From contig JAPDFF010000009.1 of assembly GCA_027569505.1 (NCBI GenBank), forward strand, positions 124,001 to 188,000: a stretch of 64,000 nucleotides of DNA, given 5' to 3'. The DNA comes from Chloridium humicola. Its lineage: Eukaryota > Ascomycota > Sordariomycetes > Chaetosphaeriales > Chaetosphaeriaceae. The notes below the pieces were generated by a model, which saw nothing but the letters and a program-made list of their open reading frames with translations, was not told the DNA's origin and ran no database searches. Shown in pieces: positions 10,634-23,605 of this stretch (position 1 is the first letter of the stretch; every line of letters starts with the position of its first letter). A program made the position numbers and the translations under genes.

Positions 10634-12202
10634 ATGTCGTCTTCCAACCGCTTTCTCGGCCTTAGCAACAAGCAGTCCGTCCCACGACTCTTGAAATCCA
10701 TAGGGAAGCCCGACACTCTCCAAAAGATGGACAAGGTTGCTGTCGACGCTCCTCCGTTGAGCAGCTCTGATGAGAGTGAGGATGATGGACTGCCCACCCG
10801 AGGAGACATCCAGCCCCAGCAATTTGGCAAGAGCAGTACAAGGCCACCATTTAGCCTAGAGACCAAGGAGCGCAAGAGGCCGCAGATCTCATCACCAGCA
10901 CACCGATTCAAGCGGACCAGGGCGTCAGGGGGACCAGATTCTGGCCAGGCGCCCAGGTCAAGCCTGAAAGATGCAGATTCCACGTCGAATGTCGCCAACG
11001 CGGGCGAAACATCAAGCCCTCCACCCTCAAAGAAGCTTAGGAAGAGTCCGCCAGGTGATGGAGAGCTGGGCAGCCAATTTCGAGCCGACGACCCTTTCGC
11101 TGCCTTTAAGAAAAGAACCCAGAAGCGTATGAAGACCTTCAGCAGCAAAGCTAGACCAGAGATGTCACCAGCAAGAACCTTCAAACCTCCGCCAAAGGAG
11201 GAAACTCCAGACCTGAAGAGCCCAGGGAAAGAGAACAAGAAGCTCCGACTTCTCTCCTCCCCGTTGAAAGCTCGAGAAAGCCCCTCGTCCCCCGCCCGGA
11301 AGTTCAAGGCCGTGCCAGACAGCGACCCGGACTCCCCCCCGAAACGCAAGCCATTCCGCAGAAATAAATCCAACATCTCCAAGGACGAGACAGAGGAAGA
11401 AGAAACCCAGCGTCCCGTCTTCCGCATCCCCGACGAAATCCCCGAGCCCGATCTGATTAACATCTCCGACGACGACCTCATCCTCTCCCCAACAATCGAG
11501 ACCTCCACCGGCTCCAACCTCCCCCACTCCTCCTCCTCCTCGCCCCTCACCGACCTCGAATCCATCGACCTCACCCCGCGCTGCATGCTCTGCAACAAAG
11601 AAGTCGCCCAAGACGACCTCGACCTCTTCAAATCCCGCCACCCGCGCACCACCGTCTCCGCCATGCAAAAGTTCTGCCACCAACACCAGCGGCGCTCCGC
11701 CCGCGAAACCTGGCTCGCCCGCGGCTACCCGGACATCGACTGGACTGGCCTCGACGCCCGCATCGCGGCGCACTACCCCCTCCTCAAATCCATCCTCCTG
11801 CGCCAGCACCCCTCCCACTACCTCTCCCTCTTCGAAACCTCCATCCGCGGCGGCCGCAACCGCACGCTGCTCCGCTCCGACGCGAACCTCACGCCGGGGT
11901 ACTACGGCATCCGGGGGCTGCGCGCCATGACGGAGAATTTGATGGGGGAGATGGCGACGCTGCTGTACGAGACGTCGCTGGGGGATAAGCTGGTGTCGGC
12001 GCGCGGGCACACGACCTATCTGCAGTCGGTGCTGGTGCCGGAGCTGGCGGTGAGGTTGGTGATGGAGGATATGGGGGTGGGGGAGGAGGAGGCGAGGGAG
12101 GTGTTGAGGGAGAGTAGTGGGGTGGGGGAGCTGTTGAATGATGAGATTCCGGATGTGGTGGTTGTGGATAGGAGTGAGGGGGAGGAGTCGGGGGAGGAGT
12201 GA
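10634..12202 (+). CDS. rtc4: RTC4-domain protein (restriction of telomere capping 4)
   Basis: An uninterrupted 522-residue frame starting at the ATG at 10634 (MSSSNRFLGLSNKQS); an in-frame extension to 10490 lacks an ATG. Residues 1-300 are disordered, rich in Ser, Pro, Lys and Arg with several basic NLS-like patches (KKLRKSP, PPKRKPFRRNK). The C-terminal 210 residues form the RTC4-like domain: CMLCNKEVAQDDLDLF, then FCHQHQRRSA, YPDIDW and LTPGYYGIRGLRAM. The CxxC near residue 317 and the CxH near residue 347 look like metal ligands. Yeast Rtc4 is linked genetically to telomere capping; biochemical function is unknown. A nuclear location is inferred from the basic stretches. The last 30 residues are acidic. 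Confidence 0.85.
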   Translation: MSSSNRFLGLSNKQSVPRLLKSIGKPDTLQKMDKVAVDAPPLSSSDESEDDGLPTRGDIQPQQFGKSSTRPPFSLETKERKRPQISSPAHRFKRTRASGGPDSGQAPRSSLKDADSTSNVANAGETSSPPPSKKLRKSPPGDGELGSQFRADDPFAAFKKRTQKRMKTFSSKARPEMSPARTFKPPPKEETPDLKSPGKENKKLRLLSSPLKARESPSSPARKFKAVPDSDPDSPPKRKPFRRNKSNISKDETEEEETQRPVFRIPDEIPEPDLINISDDDLILSPTIETSTGSNLPHSSSSSPLTDLESIDLTPRCMLCNKEVAQDDLDLFKSRHPRTTVSAMQKFCHQHQRRSARETWLARGYPDIDWTGLDARIAAHYPLLKSILLRQHPSHYLSLFETSIRGGRNRTLLRSDANLTPGYYGIRGLRAMTENLMGEMATLLYETSLGDKLVSARGHTTYLQSVLVPELAVRLVMEDMGVGEEEAREVLRESSGVGELLNDEIPDVVVVDRSEGEESGEE

Positions 12203-12627
12203 ATGGAGGGTGGGAGGGTTGAGAGCTAGTGTTTCCGGTAGAAGGCGTTGTGGGTGTTGTTTGCTGTTGTTTGGTATCGAGCTGGGCGGTTGTCGGAGAT
12301 TGAGAGGAGAAGAGGGCGTTGAGCCCTACAGCGTGTGTGGGTTTATTATGGAAGGGTTACCGGCACGAATTTGCATGTTGTTGACGATGGTCCTTGATTT
12401 GACCTTGTTACTCTTATTGTATTTGATCAGGGACGCAGAGAGCCCATGATACCCGCACTTGTACATAGACATGAAGAGAACTGTAGCGATTTACGAAAAA
12501 GAAACATCGAGGGTTCTCTGGCAGTTCCTTCCTTTCCTGGAAGGGCAAAAAGCATCGTGACCGAAGCACTAGCAAGAAGTGCAAAAGCTGGTGGGAGAAC
12601 CTCGTGTGAGATTCTCTTCAACAACAA
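12203..12627. other. rtc4 3' flank up to tRNA-Asn
   Basis: 425 bases holding the presumed rtc4 3' UTR. No coding signal is seen. On the minus strand a run of four or more T occurs near 12553 and 12588, some 40 nt or more downstream of the tRNA end. Confidence 0.45.
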
Positions 12628-12700
12628 CTCCCCCGGGAAGGCTCGAACTTCCAACCTCCTGATTAACAGTCAGACGCGCTAGCCATTGCGCCACGGAGGA
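12628..12700 (-). tRNA. tRNA-Asn (anticodon GTT), intronless
   Basis: The minus strand folds as a full cloverleaf. The seven-pair acceptor stem runs TCCTCCG with CGGGGGA (one T-G pair) plus discriminator G. The D stem is GCGC/GCGC. The anticodon stem is TCTGA/TCAGG around the loop CTGTTAA, giving anticodon GTT. The variable loop is AGGTT and the T stem is GGAAG/CTTCC around TTCGAGC. The A box TGGCGCAATGG and the B-box core GTTCGAGCC are present. CCA is not encoded. There is no T run immediately downstream; the nearest T4 run is about 40 nt away. Confidence 0.95.
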
Positions 12701-15099
12701 TCCTGTTGATTTGATGGGTTTCGAGCGGCGGAAGTGTGTCTTTTGAAGTGGATCTGGTAGGGTTGGTTGTGGGGAGTTGCAGATTGGCAGGCCCCTGCAA
12801 TACAAGAGCCCCTTATCAAAGGGTGAGGTTGGGTTGGAGTGGAGGGCGTTGATAGCTGGTTGGTTAAATCATCATTGAACTATTTTCGTGGTATTGCAGA
12901 AAGCTTGAAGTCTGCTTGAGTTAAGGGTGGTTTAAAGAGTCTTCCTCTCTCCTTGGTTGTTCTTGGGGTTTCTGTCTGGCGCGGGGTGGGGGTTTGCTCT
13001 CTCGGGCGAAGCTTTGGCGAAGTGAGCCAATCGACAATGATGATACCAAATATCTGAGGCGCGCCCTAGAGTGGGGAATTATGAGCATAGAACTGAACCC
13101 CTCCGGCCCCAAGCGCGGGGAGAGCGATTGTCTCGGGTTGGGTTCGGCTTGGCCGTCAACAAAGAGACGGGAAGTCTATGATGGGGTCTGGGCCTTGAGC
13201 AGGTGCTTTCGTTCTTTATTGGAAATGAAACAGGAGGTTTCGAGAAATCGCTTGACAACCCCGCTCGAAACGGTCACCGAGGTTCGTGGTGGTCAGGAGA
13301 TCTGGGTCTAATCTTGCATTCTCCCATGGTCAGGAGGATACCCCGCGTGGGGAGGATTTTGAGCCCTTGAATCGGGAGGATGTGTCGTCTGACCATACAG
13401 TAATTCCATGTCATTAAATTATTGAAAAGAGAGAGTTAAGGCAACGGGAGCTACGAAATGAGAGGCATATGAATTGTCTGGATTTGTCCTGGCTTGTTGT
13501 TGTTGACCAGCTCCTTCCCTGTGTGGGCTGTTGGTTTGGGTTTCGAAGAGATCGGAGTGGAGCAGGCTGCCCAAGCTCAGGTGGAGCCATGATCGATACG
13601 CGAGTGCCAGATCCGTCTCGGGCCCGCGGCAGGGTGCACGGTCCACCTGCTTGTTTTGACAGGGAAGGGGTGAAGGTTCCGTTGTGTCCCACAACCTCTA
13701 AGATCCAAGACAGGAACCCGGGAACACGAATCTCATTTGGGGACCAATTGTTGTAATTTATCGGCAGTTTAGGAAAACACATATCCAAGGCGTTCGTCAA
13801 GTGTCTTTTTGAATGGCATTTCGGAAGCATCTCGGGTATATGTGGCGACGGGGGCTGAAAACAGTGTCCGGTGTGAGCTCCCCTTCCCAGGTCGCCGGGC
13901 GGGGCTGCTCAGGTTCGAGATCTGACGCAGCCCACGATCGCTCGGATGGTTGAGAGTCTTGGATCACCCGATGACAGCATGCGATCTGGCCCAAAACAAG
14001 GCATGGGGGTTTTAGTTACGGCGGCCGTAGATGGGAAGCTGAAAGCGCGCGGGAGCTGGGACCTGGAAAGCAAGGGAGTGAGGTTTGATTGATGCCATCT
14101 CCAGGGTCAGCATTGACTGCCAGGTCATCCCGTCACCAGAGTCAAGGCGGCCGAGCAAGAACGAGCCCCTTGCATCAACAGAGGAACCGCAGAGCCTCGA
14201 GTTGGCATTGGACGCAACTCGAGCTGTCGTGTTGTCCAGCACTGCCTTGCTTGGGACAGCATCGAGGTGCAGGCAGCTGACAGACTCCACAGGTTCGCGC
14301 TGGTATCCGGGCCGTCGACCCAACAATTAACATCCGCATCGGCATCGCGGCTGCCGTCCCCACTCGCCGCTGGATGCCGAGTCCACCTCCCGTCAGGCCG
14401 TCGAAACTGAACCGTTGCAGTTGGTGAGCAGCAGCAACAGAAAAAAAGAAGAAGAAAAGAGTTGGTCGTGGAAAACAGCTCCGATCTTTTCCTCGAGCGT
14501 CGAACCAAGGACAGGCAGCGATTAATTCTGGCGCTGGTTGGTGCATTTGGCGCAGCACAAAAGCCCCCGCCCAGCCCAGCGTCAGGAACCCGGACCCCTG
14601 CGATCGTGCCGGGCTGCTCTCCGGTGCAAGTCCCGCCCGCGCGGCGCTGTGCTGAGCAGTCAATTGGACGCCGGGGAGTTACCTAGCCGAGCCCAGCCCA
14701 GGCCCACAGGCCCGCAAACCTTCACCTGGCTGGCTCAGGTTGGGTGCTGCTGTGGAGGGAGGCGGATGCCGCTCGAATCGCTCGAATCGCTCGCACTTTT
14801 TGCCCGACCCCATCCACCCACCTGAGTCCCCAGCGCCATCGCATCATTGTGGCCCGCCCACACCAACACACAGACACCAGAGGGCAACACCAACGTCGAG
14901 CAGCAGCAGTAGCAGCATCAATAACAACAACAACGGCCACACGAAACACAGGCAATGACCTGAGCAACGCCGCCGACACCCCGAGACCGAGACGAGCCTG
15001 GAATGGCACTCGCCCACTAAGAACCGTCTGGTTGCTTTGCTTGTTCCCGCGCGCGGGTTGTTGCCGCTTGCTTGCCCTTGCAGGTGCTCGCTGGTGACA
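12701..15099. promoter_or_regulatory. Upstream region and probable long leader of adenylate cyclase
   Basis: 2.4 kb without a supported gene. The last 400 bases before the cyclase ATG are C/A-rich with CAG/CAA-type triplets (about 14895-14935) and a repeated CGAATCGCT unit near 14770-14790, typical of long fungal 5' leaders. Two tiny upstream reading frames precede the main start: 14955-14963 (two codons) and 15003-15020 (five codons). A possible 3' splice site (TTGCAG) lies about 20 bases upstream of the start codon, so a leader intron is possible. Confidence 0.5.
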
Positions 15100-18000
15100 A
15101 TGCCCCGGCCCGACAACAGCTCCCGCTTCAGCTCCATGACGGGCTCCAGCACCGACAGCACGAGATCCAGCATCACCGTGAAGCCGTTGTCCTCAACGCC
15201 CCCCATCCCGTCGCTCCCAAACTCCTCCGCCTCGGGACCCAATGTCTCCTCCCGCTTGTTCGCCCCGCTTGCGTCGCGACGGGCGCCGCCCTCGCGCCTC
15301 AAGATGGACGACGGCGGGCATCCCACACGGTGAGCCGCCGATCCCTACCCACTGATTGCGGTTGTGGCTGCAAATTGTGTCTTGCTTTTTCTTCCTGAAC
15401 GCGAACTGACCGGGGTGCCTGCGTCGGTTCTGCCAACCCAGCTCCGCGAAGGAATCCGACGGCCAAGTCTCGCCGACCCATGGCTCGCGACGCGCCCTGT
15501 CTCCTTCCTCTATCAACTCCAACACCTCGATGCGCGAGCACTCCATTAGCGACTTGTTCGATTACCGCCGCGATCTAGCAATCCTGGACCCTGCCGGCGG
15601 CCGGTCGTCGCGAAACCAACACACGAACCCGTCCACTGGCTCGCTGAGCCACATCGCGCCCTGGATGGCCACCAGCTCCAGTGTCGCCTCGGCGCCCGCT
15701 GCCGACCCCCCAATTACCACGACGTTCTACAACGACTCGACCGACAATCTCTCCCTCAACTCCCAATTGTCCCCCGGGATCCGCACCTCCCTCAGCCGCC
15801 CTACCCCTGCCGGCAGTACCGACTCCCCAGACGCGGCATATTTCACCGACGAGAGGCGCCCGTCCGTTGCTAGTATCGCGACGACCGCGAGCAGTCACGG
15901 GTCGAGGGCCAGCGGACCAAGAGGAGGGTTCCGTAAGCTGCAGGGCTTCTTCGGCGAGGAGTTTCCGGGGAGGGACTCGTCCGAGACCAGCCTTGTGCAC
16001 CCCGGCTCGGGGAGGGAACCCTCGGGGAGAGAGCAGCGTTCGCACTCGTACAGCACCAACCGGACGCACAGAGACCGCAATCACTCCAACGCGACGGACC
16101 ACGGCAGAGATGGGTCGCCCGTGTCCAGGCCCCGCACCCCGGTGCCGGCGCCGGAAGTTGTGCCGTTTTTGTATCAAGAAGCCGACGTACGTGTTGTGTT
16201 TTTGACCCCACACCCTGCCTTAGCTCGAAACCTTATTATCCCCTTTTCTCCTTTGGGCATTTTCACCCTGCCAAACAGCCAATGTTTCCCCCCCTCCTGC
16301 GGGCCCCTCCAAGCAATCTCCTTTGTTCTCTTTGCGCGCAGCGCACCCTCTGACTCTGAATGCCAACACATAGGACATTGCGCGATACGGCGAAGCGCCC
16401 GTCCGAGACATACTCAGTGGGCCAGATCGCGACCGCTTCATCACCGACGGCCCGTCACAAAATCCGCCAAAAACCTCCGGTTCTGGGCGGTCCGGCCACT
16501 CAATTGTGCACCTGCCGGGCCACCACAGACACAACAAGAGCAACGAAGACCCAAGGTCGCTACGCCCGTCCATTAGCAGGGAGGAGTCTACAGCAACTGG
16601 CATTAAGGATCGCACAGGTTCGACAACCATGTACGGGTCAAGATCGCGCGCCCAGAGCCCCGCGCCGAGTGCGACGGGGAGTTACTGGAGCGCAAAGAAT
16701 GCGACCGGCGGTGACGGGCAGACATCCCCTGGGCACCACCACCACAGGCGGCGCATCTTTGGTCGCTTGCGCGGAAAGAGAGAGAAGGATGACGTAGCCG
16801 ATCTAAAGAAGCTCCCTGCGTCCTCACAATCTCTACAGTCGCGGCCGCCCAGGCAGGATCTGCAACTCGGCGATGGGCAGCCCGGCCAAGCAGCCGACTG
16901 GCCTGGGACACCCGATCCCCGCGATGCCTACGGATTGCGCCCCGGCTACGTACGGGGCGCCACCTTCAACAATAAATTCCCGTTCGCAACGAAGAAAACC
17001 CGAACCTCCAAACACGACGACATCGACGAGAATATTGGACCTACCGACAGGCACGATGTAGGCGCTGGCGGCGGAGGTGTTGGCATTGGCGGCGGGACCA
17101 TGTTCCACCTCGATACAAACCTGAACGACATGGAAGGAATTCTCAACCGGCCGCAGTCACTGACGCCCATGGATCCGGCGCAAATGCTCAAAGAGCTCGA
17201 AAAGGCCAAAGAGCCGGTAAAGCCCACCGACCCCAGCGGTTCTTGGAATGCCCCGGACAGCTGGGCGGTCCGTCGCGGGGACGAAGCATTGGCCCATTCA
17301 GGAGCCGACGACATTGGGGCCCCGCCCAGGCCGGAGGAGAAGTTGACCAACTACTGCATCCGCGTCTTTAGGGCAGACGGAACCTTTGCAACGCTCCAGC
17401 TGCCCTTGGAGGCCACGGTGACCGACCTCATGTCGCAAATCGTCAAGAAGTCGTATGTGATCGACGGTGTCGAGAACTACAACATTGTGCTCAAAAAGCA
17501 CGACCTGATCAGGGTCCTGACCAACCTCGAGCGCCCGCTCTTGATGCAGAAGCGCCTGCTCCAGCAAGTCGGCTACGAGGACCGTGACAGGATAGAGGAT
17601 ATTGGGCGCGAAGACAACAGTTACATTTGCCGCTTCATGTTTCTCTCGGCGCGGGAGAACAACTTCCACACCATCACAAACGACGTCGGATTCGGCCGCC
17701 TGGCGAATTACCGCCACGTCGACATGACCGGACGCAACCTGACCGCCATCCCTGTCATTCTTTACTCCAAAGCCCATGAAATCATCTCGATCAATATGTC
17801 GAGGAACCTTTCCCTGGACGTGCCGCGGGACTTCATCCAATCCTGCAACAATCTCCGCGACATCAAGTACACTAACAACGAAGCCCGCAAACTGCCACCA
17901 AGTCTGAGCCGAGCAAGCAAGTTGACATTCCTGGACGTGTCGAACAACCGCTTAGAGCAGCTGGAGCAGGCCGGGCTGGACAGTCTCTCTGGCCTCCTGA

Positions 18001-21000
18001 AGCTCAACCTCGCCAATAACCGCCTGAGTCAATTACCTGCCTACTTCGGAGCTTTTTCGGTACTGCGGACGCTGAACATCTCTTCGAACTTTTTGGAGGA
18101 GTTCCCCGCATTCGTCTGTGATTTGGAAACCCTTGTCGATCTGGACCTAAGCTTCAACCTTATCAGCGACATGCCGCATGACATTGGGAAGCTAAGGAAC
18201 ATGGAGAAATTCGTCATCACCAACAACCGCCTGACTGGCTCGTTCCCCGAACCTTTCAAGAACCTGAACAACCTCCGCGAGGTCGACATCAAGTACAACT
18301 CAATATCAAACATTGACGTGATTTCGAAGCTCCCAAAGCTTGAGATTCTAACTGCCGACCACAATTCCATCTCTCAATTCGTTGGCACGTTTGAGAGACT
18401 GCGCGGCCTGAAGCTCAACGCAAATCCCGTCACCAAGTTTGAGCTCAAAGCCCCAATCCCAACCCTCAAAGTTCTCAATCTTTCTCATGCCCAGCTGGCA
18501 AGCATCGATGAATCATTCAACAATATGCCGAGCCTGGAACGGCTGGTTCTCGACAGGAACTACTTCGTCTCGCTGCCCAGCCAAATAGGCAATCTCAGAA
18601 AGCTCGAACACTTCAGCATTGCTCACAACTCGGTACGCCAGTTGCCTCCCGAGATTGGATGCCTCACCGAATTGCGCGTACTCGACGTCCGCGGTAACAG
18701 CATCCGGAAGCTCCCCATTGAGCTATGGTGGGCAAACAAGCTCGAGACACTCAACGCATCCTCCAATATCCTGAACGATTTTCCGAAGCCGGCCTCCCGC
18801 GCGCCGCAACTTCCAGACGAGACGGGCAGCACAGTTTCCCTCAGCAGCAAGCTGTCCGGGACAACCCGTGGCCTGACCCCCATGCCCAGCGTCGAGGAGC
18901 TCGATGGCGATGAGTCGAGACGCCCGAGCCAGGCGTCGAGTACGCTCCTCAGTGTCGGGCCATCGCCAGTCCCCAGGGAAGGCGACAGGAAGAGCTCCAT
19001 GGTCTCGTTGTACGGGAAGGGCGGGCGCAAGACGTCTGTGGTCTCGCGGAGCACCCAGAGCAGCAGCGCTACCCCTACTCCGATGATGAGCGGTCTCAGA
19101 AAAGACTCGGCCCTTTCCATGCTCCTGACCCACACGTTTGCGGGGTCTCTGCGGAACCTGTACCTGGCAGATAACCAGCTGGACGATGATGTCTTCGATC
19201 AGATCACCCTCATTTCTGAGCTTCGCATCCTCAACCTCTCCTACAACGAACTCACCGATATGCCACAGCGCTCCATCAAGGCCTGGCCGCAACTCACCGA
19301 GCTGTACCTTTCGGGCAACGATCTTACTGGCCTGCCGGCCGACGATCTGGAAGACTATTCCCTGTTGCAGACGCTCCACATCAACAACAACAAGTTTACC
19401 AACCTTCCCGCCGACATCTCGCGGGCGAGGAGGCTCGCCGTCCTGGACTGTGGCAGTAACTCGCTCAAGTACAACATTGCCAACGTCCCTTACGACTGGA
19501 ACTGGAACCTCAACCCCAACCTGCGGTATCTCAACCTTTCTGGCAACCGACGCCTGGAGATCAAGCAGAGTTATCCCAGCGTGACGCCGCAGAACCGCGA
19601 GCAGCAGTACACCGATTTCAGCAGCCTCGCCAACCTCCGCGTTCTCGGCCTGATCGATGTCACGCTTACTCAGCCCAGCGTCCCCGACCAGAGCGAAGAC
19701 CGCCGTGTTCGGACGTCGAGCTCGCTGGCCGGGTACATGCCCTACGGCATGGCCGACACCCTCGGCAAGAATGAGCACTTGTCCACCATCGATCTCGTGG
19801 TTCCTCGCTTCAATGCTTCTGACTCGGAGACCCTGCTGGGGTTGTTCGACGGCCAGGCGCTCAGCAGCGGCGGCTCTAAGATCGCCAAGTATTTGCACGA
19901 GAACTTCTGCAACATCTTCGCCCATGAGCTGAAGGACCTCAGGACCAACCAAGGCGAGACTGCCGAGGATGCTTTGAGACGCGCTTTCTTGGCTCTCAAC
20001 AAGGATTTGGTCACGGCCGCGATCCAGCACACAGAAGAGAGGTCGTCGATGAGCCACCGCCCCTCGTCAGCCTCGCTCGTCCTCAGCAAGGAAGATCTCA
20101 ACTCAGGCGGCGTTGCCACAGTCGTCTACATCGATGAGCAGGAGCTCTACGTTGCAAACGTCGGCGACGCTCAGGCAATGATTGTCCAAACGGACGGCCA
20201 GGCTAAAATGCTGACCAAGAAGCATGACCCGGCGGATCCCCTTGAACGCGCGCGAATTCGGGACGCCGGCGGCTGGGTCTCGCGCAACGGACGCCTGAAT
20301 GAAACGCTTGACGTGTCCCGGGCGTTCGGCTACGTGGATATGATGCCGTCGGTGCAGGCCGCGCCGCACGTTAAGCACCACACGATCTGCGACCAGGACG
20401 AGTTCATCTTCATCGCGACCAAGGAGGTGTGGGAGTATCTGACGCCCGAGCTGGTCGTGGACGTGGCTCGCGGCGCGCGGGGCGACCTGATGCGCGCCGC
20501 ACAGAAGATCCGCGACCTCACCATGGCCTACGGCTCGAAGGAGAAGATCATGGTCATGATGCTCAGTGTTGCGGACCTCAAGCGCCGCCGCGAGCGCTCC
20601 CGCATGCATAGGGGCCAGAGCATGTCGTGGTTTAACTTCCCGCAAGATGAGACTGGACTCCCGATTTCGACGCGCCGCGGCAGGAAGGCCAAGGGCGAGG
20701 GCCCGCTCGACTCGACGCTGCAGCGCCTCGAGGCCGAAGTGCCCGCCCCGACGGGCATGATCGCCATCGTCTTCACCGACATTAAGAACTCCACCCAGCT
20801 CTGGGAGACATACCCCGAGGCCATGCGATCCGCCATCAAACTCCACAACGAGGTCATGCGCCGCCAGCTGCGGCGCATCGGCGGTTTCGAAGTCAAGACC
20901 GAAGGCGACGCCTTCATGGTCTCCTTCCCGACCCCGACCTCTGCCCTCCTCTGGTGCTTCGCCGTGCAAACCCAACTCCTCACCGTCAACTGGCCGTCGG

Positions 21001-22273
21001 AGATGCTCAACTCCCTCAGCTGCCAGCCCACCTTCGACCGCGACAACAAGCTCATCTTCCGCGGCCTGTCGGTGCGCATGGGCATCCACTGGGGCGAACC
21101 CCTTGCCGAGCCCGACCCCGTCACCCGCCGCATGGACTACTACGGCCCCATGGTCAACAAGGCCAGCCGCATCTCGGCGTGCGCTGACGGCGGGCAGATC
21201 ACCGTCTCGTCTGACTTCATCATGGAGATCCAGCGCTGTCTGGAGACGTACCAGGAAGCCGAAGGTGGTGCTGGTGCCCCGCCCGCTGCCGACGACGGAT
21301 TCGTCGATGACTTTGCCAAAGCCATCCGCAACGAACTCCGCTCCCTGTCCAGCCAGGGCTTTGAAGTCAAAGACATGGGCGAGAAGAAACTCAAGGGCCT
21401 CGAGAACGCGGAATACATCTACTCGCTTTACCCGCACGCGCTCGCCGGCCGCATCGACCAGCACAATCTACACGAGCGGGCGCAGTCACTCGCGGCGGGC
21501 GGGCCTGGGGCAGGGGAGAAGCCTGCTATGCTCAGCCCGGACAGTCAGCTGGCGATTGATACAGAGGATATCTGGGCGCTATGGCATGTCGCGTTGAGGC
21601 TGGAGATGCTGTGCTCAACGCTGGAGGATGAGGGGGGGAGAGGTCTGCAGCCGCCTGAGACGGAGCTGATGGAGAGGATGAGGCAGAGGGGGGGCGAGGT
21701 GACGGAGAGGTTTTTGATTAACTTTATGGAGCATCAGGTTAGCAGGATTGAGGTATGTCCCGCCCGCCCCCCAACCATTGCCCCCCACATCATTCCCCTC
21801 CCCACCCCCCCAATTACCACCAATCCCCATCCATCTACCTAAGACAATACTAACACCCCCCACAGACGTGCATCAACACCCTCTCCCTCCGCCACCTCGT
21901 CCTCTCCGGCGACCCCATCCGCCAGCTCAACGACCTACGCGCGCCCATGGTTTCGGTGCTCCACACCCTGACCGAGCAGCTCGCACTCTTGGGGCGCTAC
22001 CAGGCGCGCTATGGCCCACTCGTACCGGACGAGCCCGAGGTGCCGGACTCAGCGCCTGTGCTGTTGATGCAGCAGAGGAGGCAGAGGGAGGTTTTGAGTA
22101 TTAATGGTGGTGTGAATGGGGGTGGTGGGGGTGTAAATGGTGGGGGTGAGGGTGGTGGGGGGTTTGTGGTTGAGGAGACTGAGGAGATTGAAGAGGAGGA
22201 GGAGGAGGCGGCGTCAGTGGGGGGTGGGGGGGATGGGGATACGCCGGATTCGTCGTCGGTGATGACTTTTTGA
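15100..22273 (+). CDS. cr-1: Adenylate cyclase
   Basis: Four exons, 15100..15329, 15442..16186, 16374..21752 and 21866..22273, encode 2253 residues, near the usual length for filamentous fungi. The order is: a disordered Ser/Pro N-terminus; a G-alpha-binding region near residue 565 (MFHLDTNLNDMEGI); a Ras-association domain about 650-740; some twenty leucine-rich repeats about 770-1430, interrupted by a Ser-rich insert; a PP2C-like domain about 1465-1730 (NVGDAQAMIV, ETLDVSRAFGY); and a class III cyclase about 1780-1945. The cyclase has FTDIKNSTQLWE and EGDAFM carrying the two metal-binding aspartates. It makes cAMP at the membrane under Ras/G-protein control, feeding PKA. The last 60 residues are Gly- and Glu-rich. 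The ATG at 15100 has A at -3. Confidence 0.96.
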
Positions 22274-23605
22274 AGAGGGGGTGTTCTTTCGGTTTCTTTG
22301 CGGGGGGGGGGCGCTTGATGGTTGAAACGTTCCGAGTCGTTCTTGACTATATACCCACACATACACACACATACGCTGTTGAAGGGAAAGCAGGCCTTGT
22401 TGCTGGGCGGCGGCCCAAAGGGACGGCAAGGGTTGGAAGGCCCTTGTTGTTGCGCTTTGGTGGTTGGTGTATTGGGTTCCTCATGCTTTTCGTTGGTCGC
22501 GATTTGAGTTTTGGCTTCTTTTTTTCCTTCTTGGTTTTGTTTTCATGGCAGCAAGCAGGCGGTGGATTTTGGAGCTGGCGTTTTCGAATGGGCGCGGTTT
22601 TGGATAACGACCGGAACTGGGGTTTTTGGATCTCGGGTTTCGTTGGGTTGGGGATAGGATAATAAGTTGGCCTGGATACTGGGTGGCTGCAACGGGGGCT
22701 TTTTGGAGCACGGGTTGATTGACTATCATTGTCTTTTTGGGGGGAGAGGGGGACCGATGTCTGCATGTGTACGAAGTACTTGCTCGCGAGATGCAGCATC
22801 CTTCTGATCCTGTTCTCATTGTGTGGGTTTCGGCGTTGTTGACCCTACTTTACTACCTCAGATGAGGGCACAGGGGTATGCATTTTTTTATTTTTTTTTT
22901 GGGTGGCATGGCTAGGGGCAGAGTATTGTTAGACTCTTAACATTGAGTTGTATCATCACTAAATTGCAAATCGCCTACATCGTATTCCGGAATAAAGCAG
23001 CGAAGGCTTCCTACTACCCAGCCTTCCTTTTTATGCAGTGAGGCTTCATTTTCTCTCTTCTCAATTTGATGTCTTTTTGTTGATGGTGCCAGCTTGAGGC
23101 TTTGGACGGGGCCGAGAGGGGAAGATGCTCAAGGTGAGGGAGGGAGAAGGAACCGGGCAAGAAGGACTGGGTACCATATTCACCATAACTAGATAGTCCA
23201 GCTAAATCTCGGTTTATTGGCATGTCATATTCAACTCTTCACACGATTTGTTGAGCCAGCTTATTAACGAGAATATATTCCATTCAGTACACTCTATGTA
23301 TCATGTCCACACAAGCATGCTATGCCATATCCAATCCCCAAGATGAGACCAGATCCCTGGATATCAGAGCCAAGATGTAGCTCTCCTCTTTCTCGTGAGG
23401 TAGGTAGGCGGCATGAATTGATTGTCATTCCAGTCGTGACAGGGCCAATAGGAGCTCTTCCTGCTGGCCGCCCCTCGATGATTACTAGTAGGTGAGGGTT
23501 ATCGGTGGAGAGCAGACCCGGAGGCTATCCAGGCTGCTCAGTGTCTGGCCGTGAGGCCAGGGCGGGATTGCGCCCGCCCCTTGCGGGTTGAATGCTGAAT
23601 AGCAT
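22274..23605. other. Convergent 3' region, adenylate cyclase/xylose reductase
   Basis: 1.3 kb between converging stop codons. It includes a short CA/TA-rich stretch (22354-22375) and a T run near 22885-22900. Open frames on both strands are low-complexity and unrecognised. It most likely holds the 3' UTRs. Confidence 0.5.

Noticed and set aside
10588..12010. Minus-strand open frames opposite rtc4
   Set aside because: Antisense of a recognised RTC4 protein; compositionally biased and motif-free.
13320..13385. tRNA-like segment with CCCC-GCGT-GGGG hairpin
   Set aside because: No B box or acceptor pairing; the central stem has a four-base loop, so it is not an anticodon arm.
18723..21464. Long minus-strand open frames (444 and 453 codons) opposite adenylate cyclase
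   Set aside because: They are exact antisense shadows of LRR, PP2C and cyclase coding in GC-rich sequence; the + strand protein is fully recognised.
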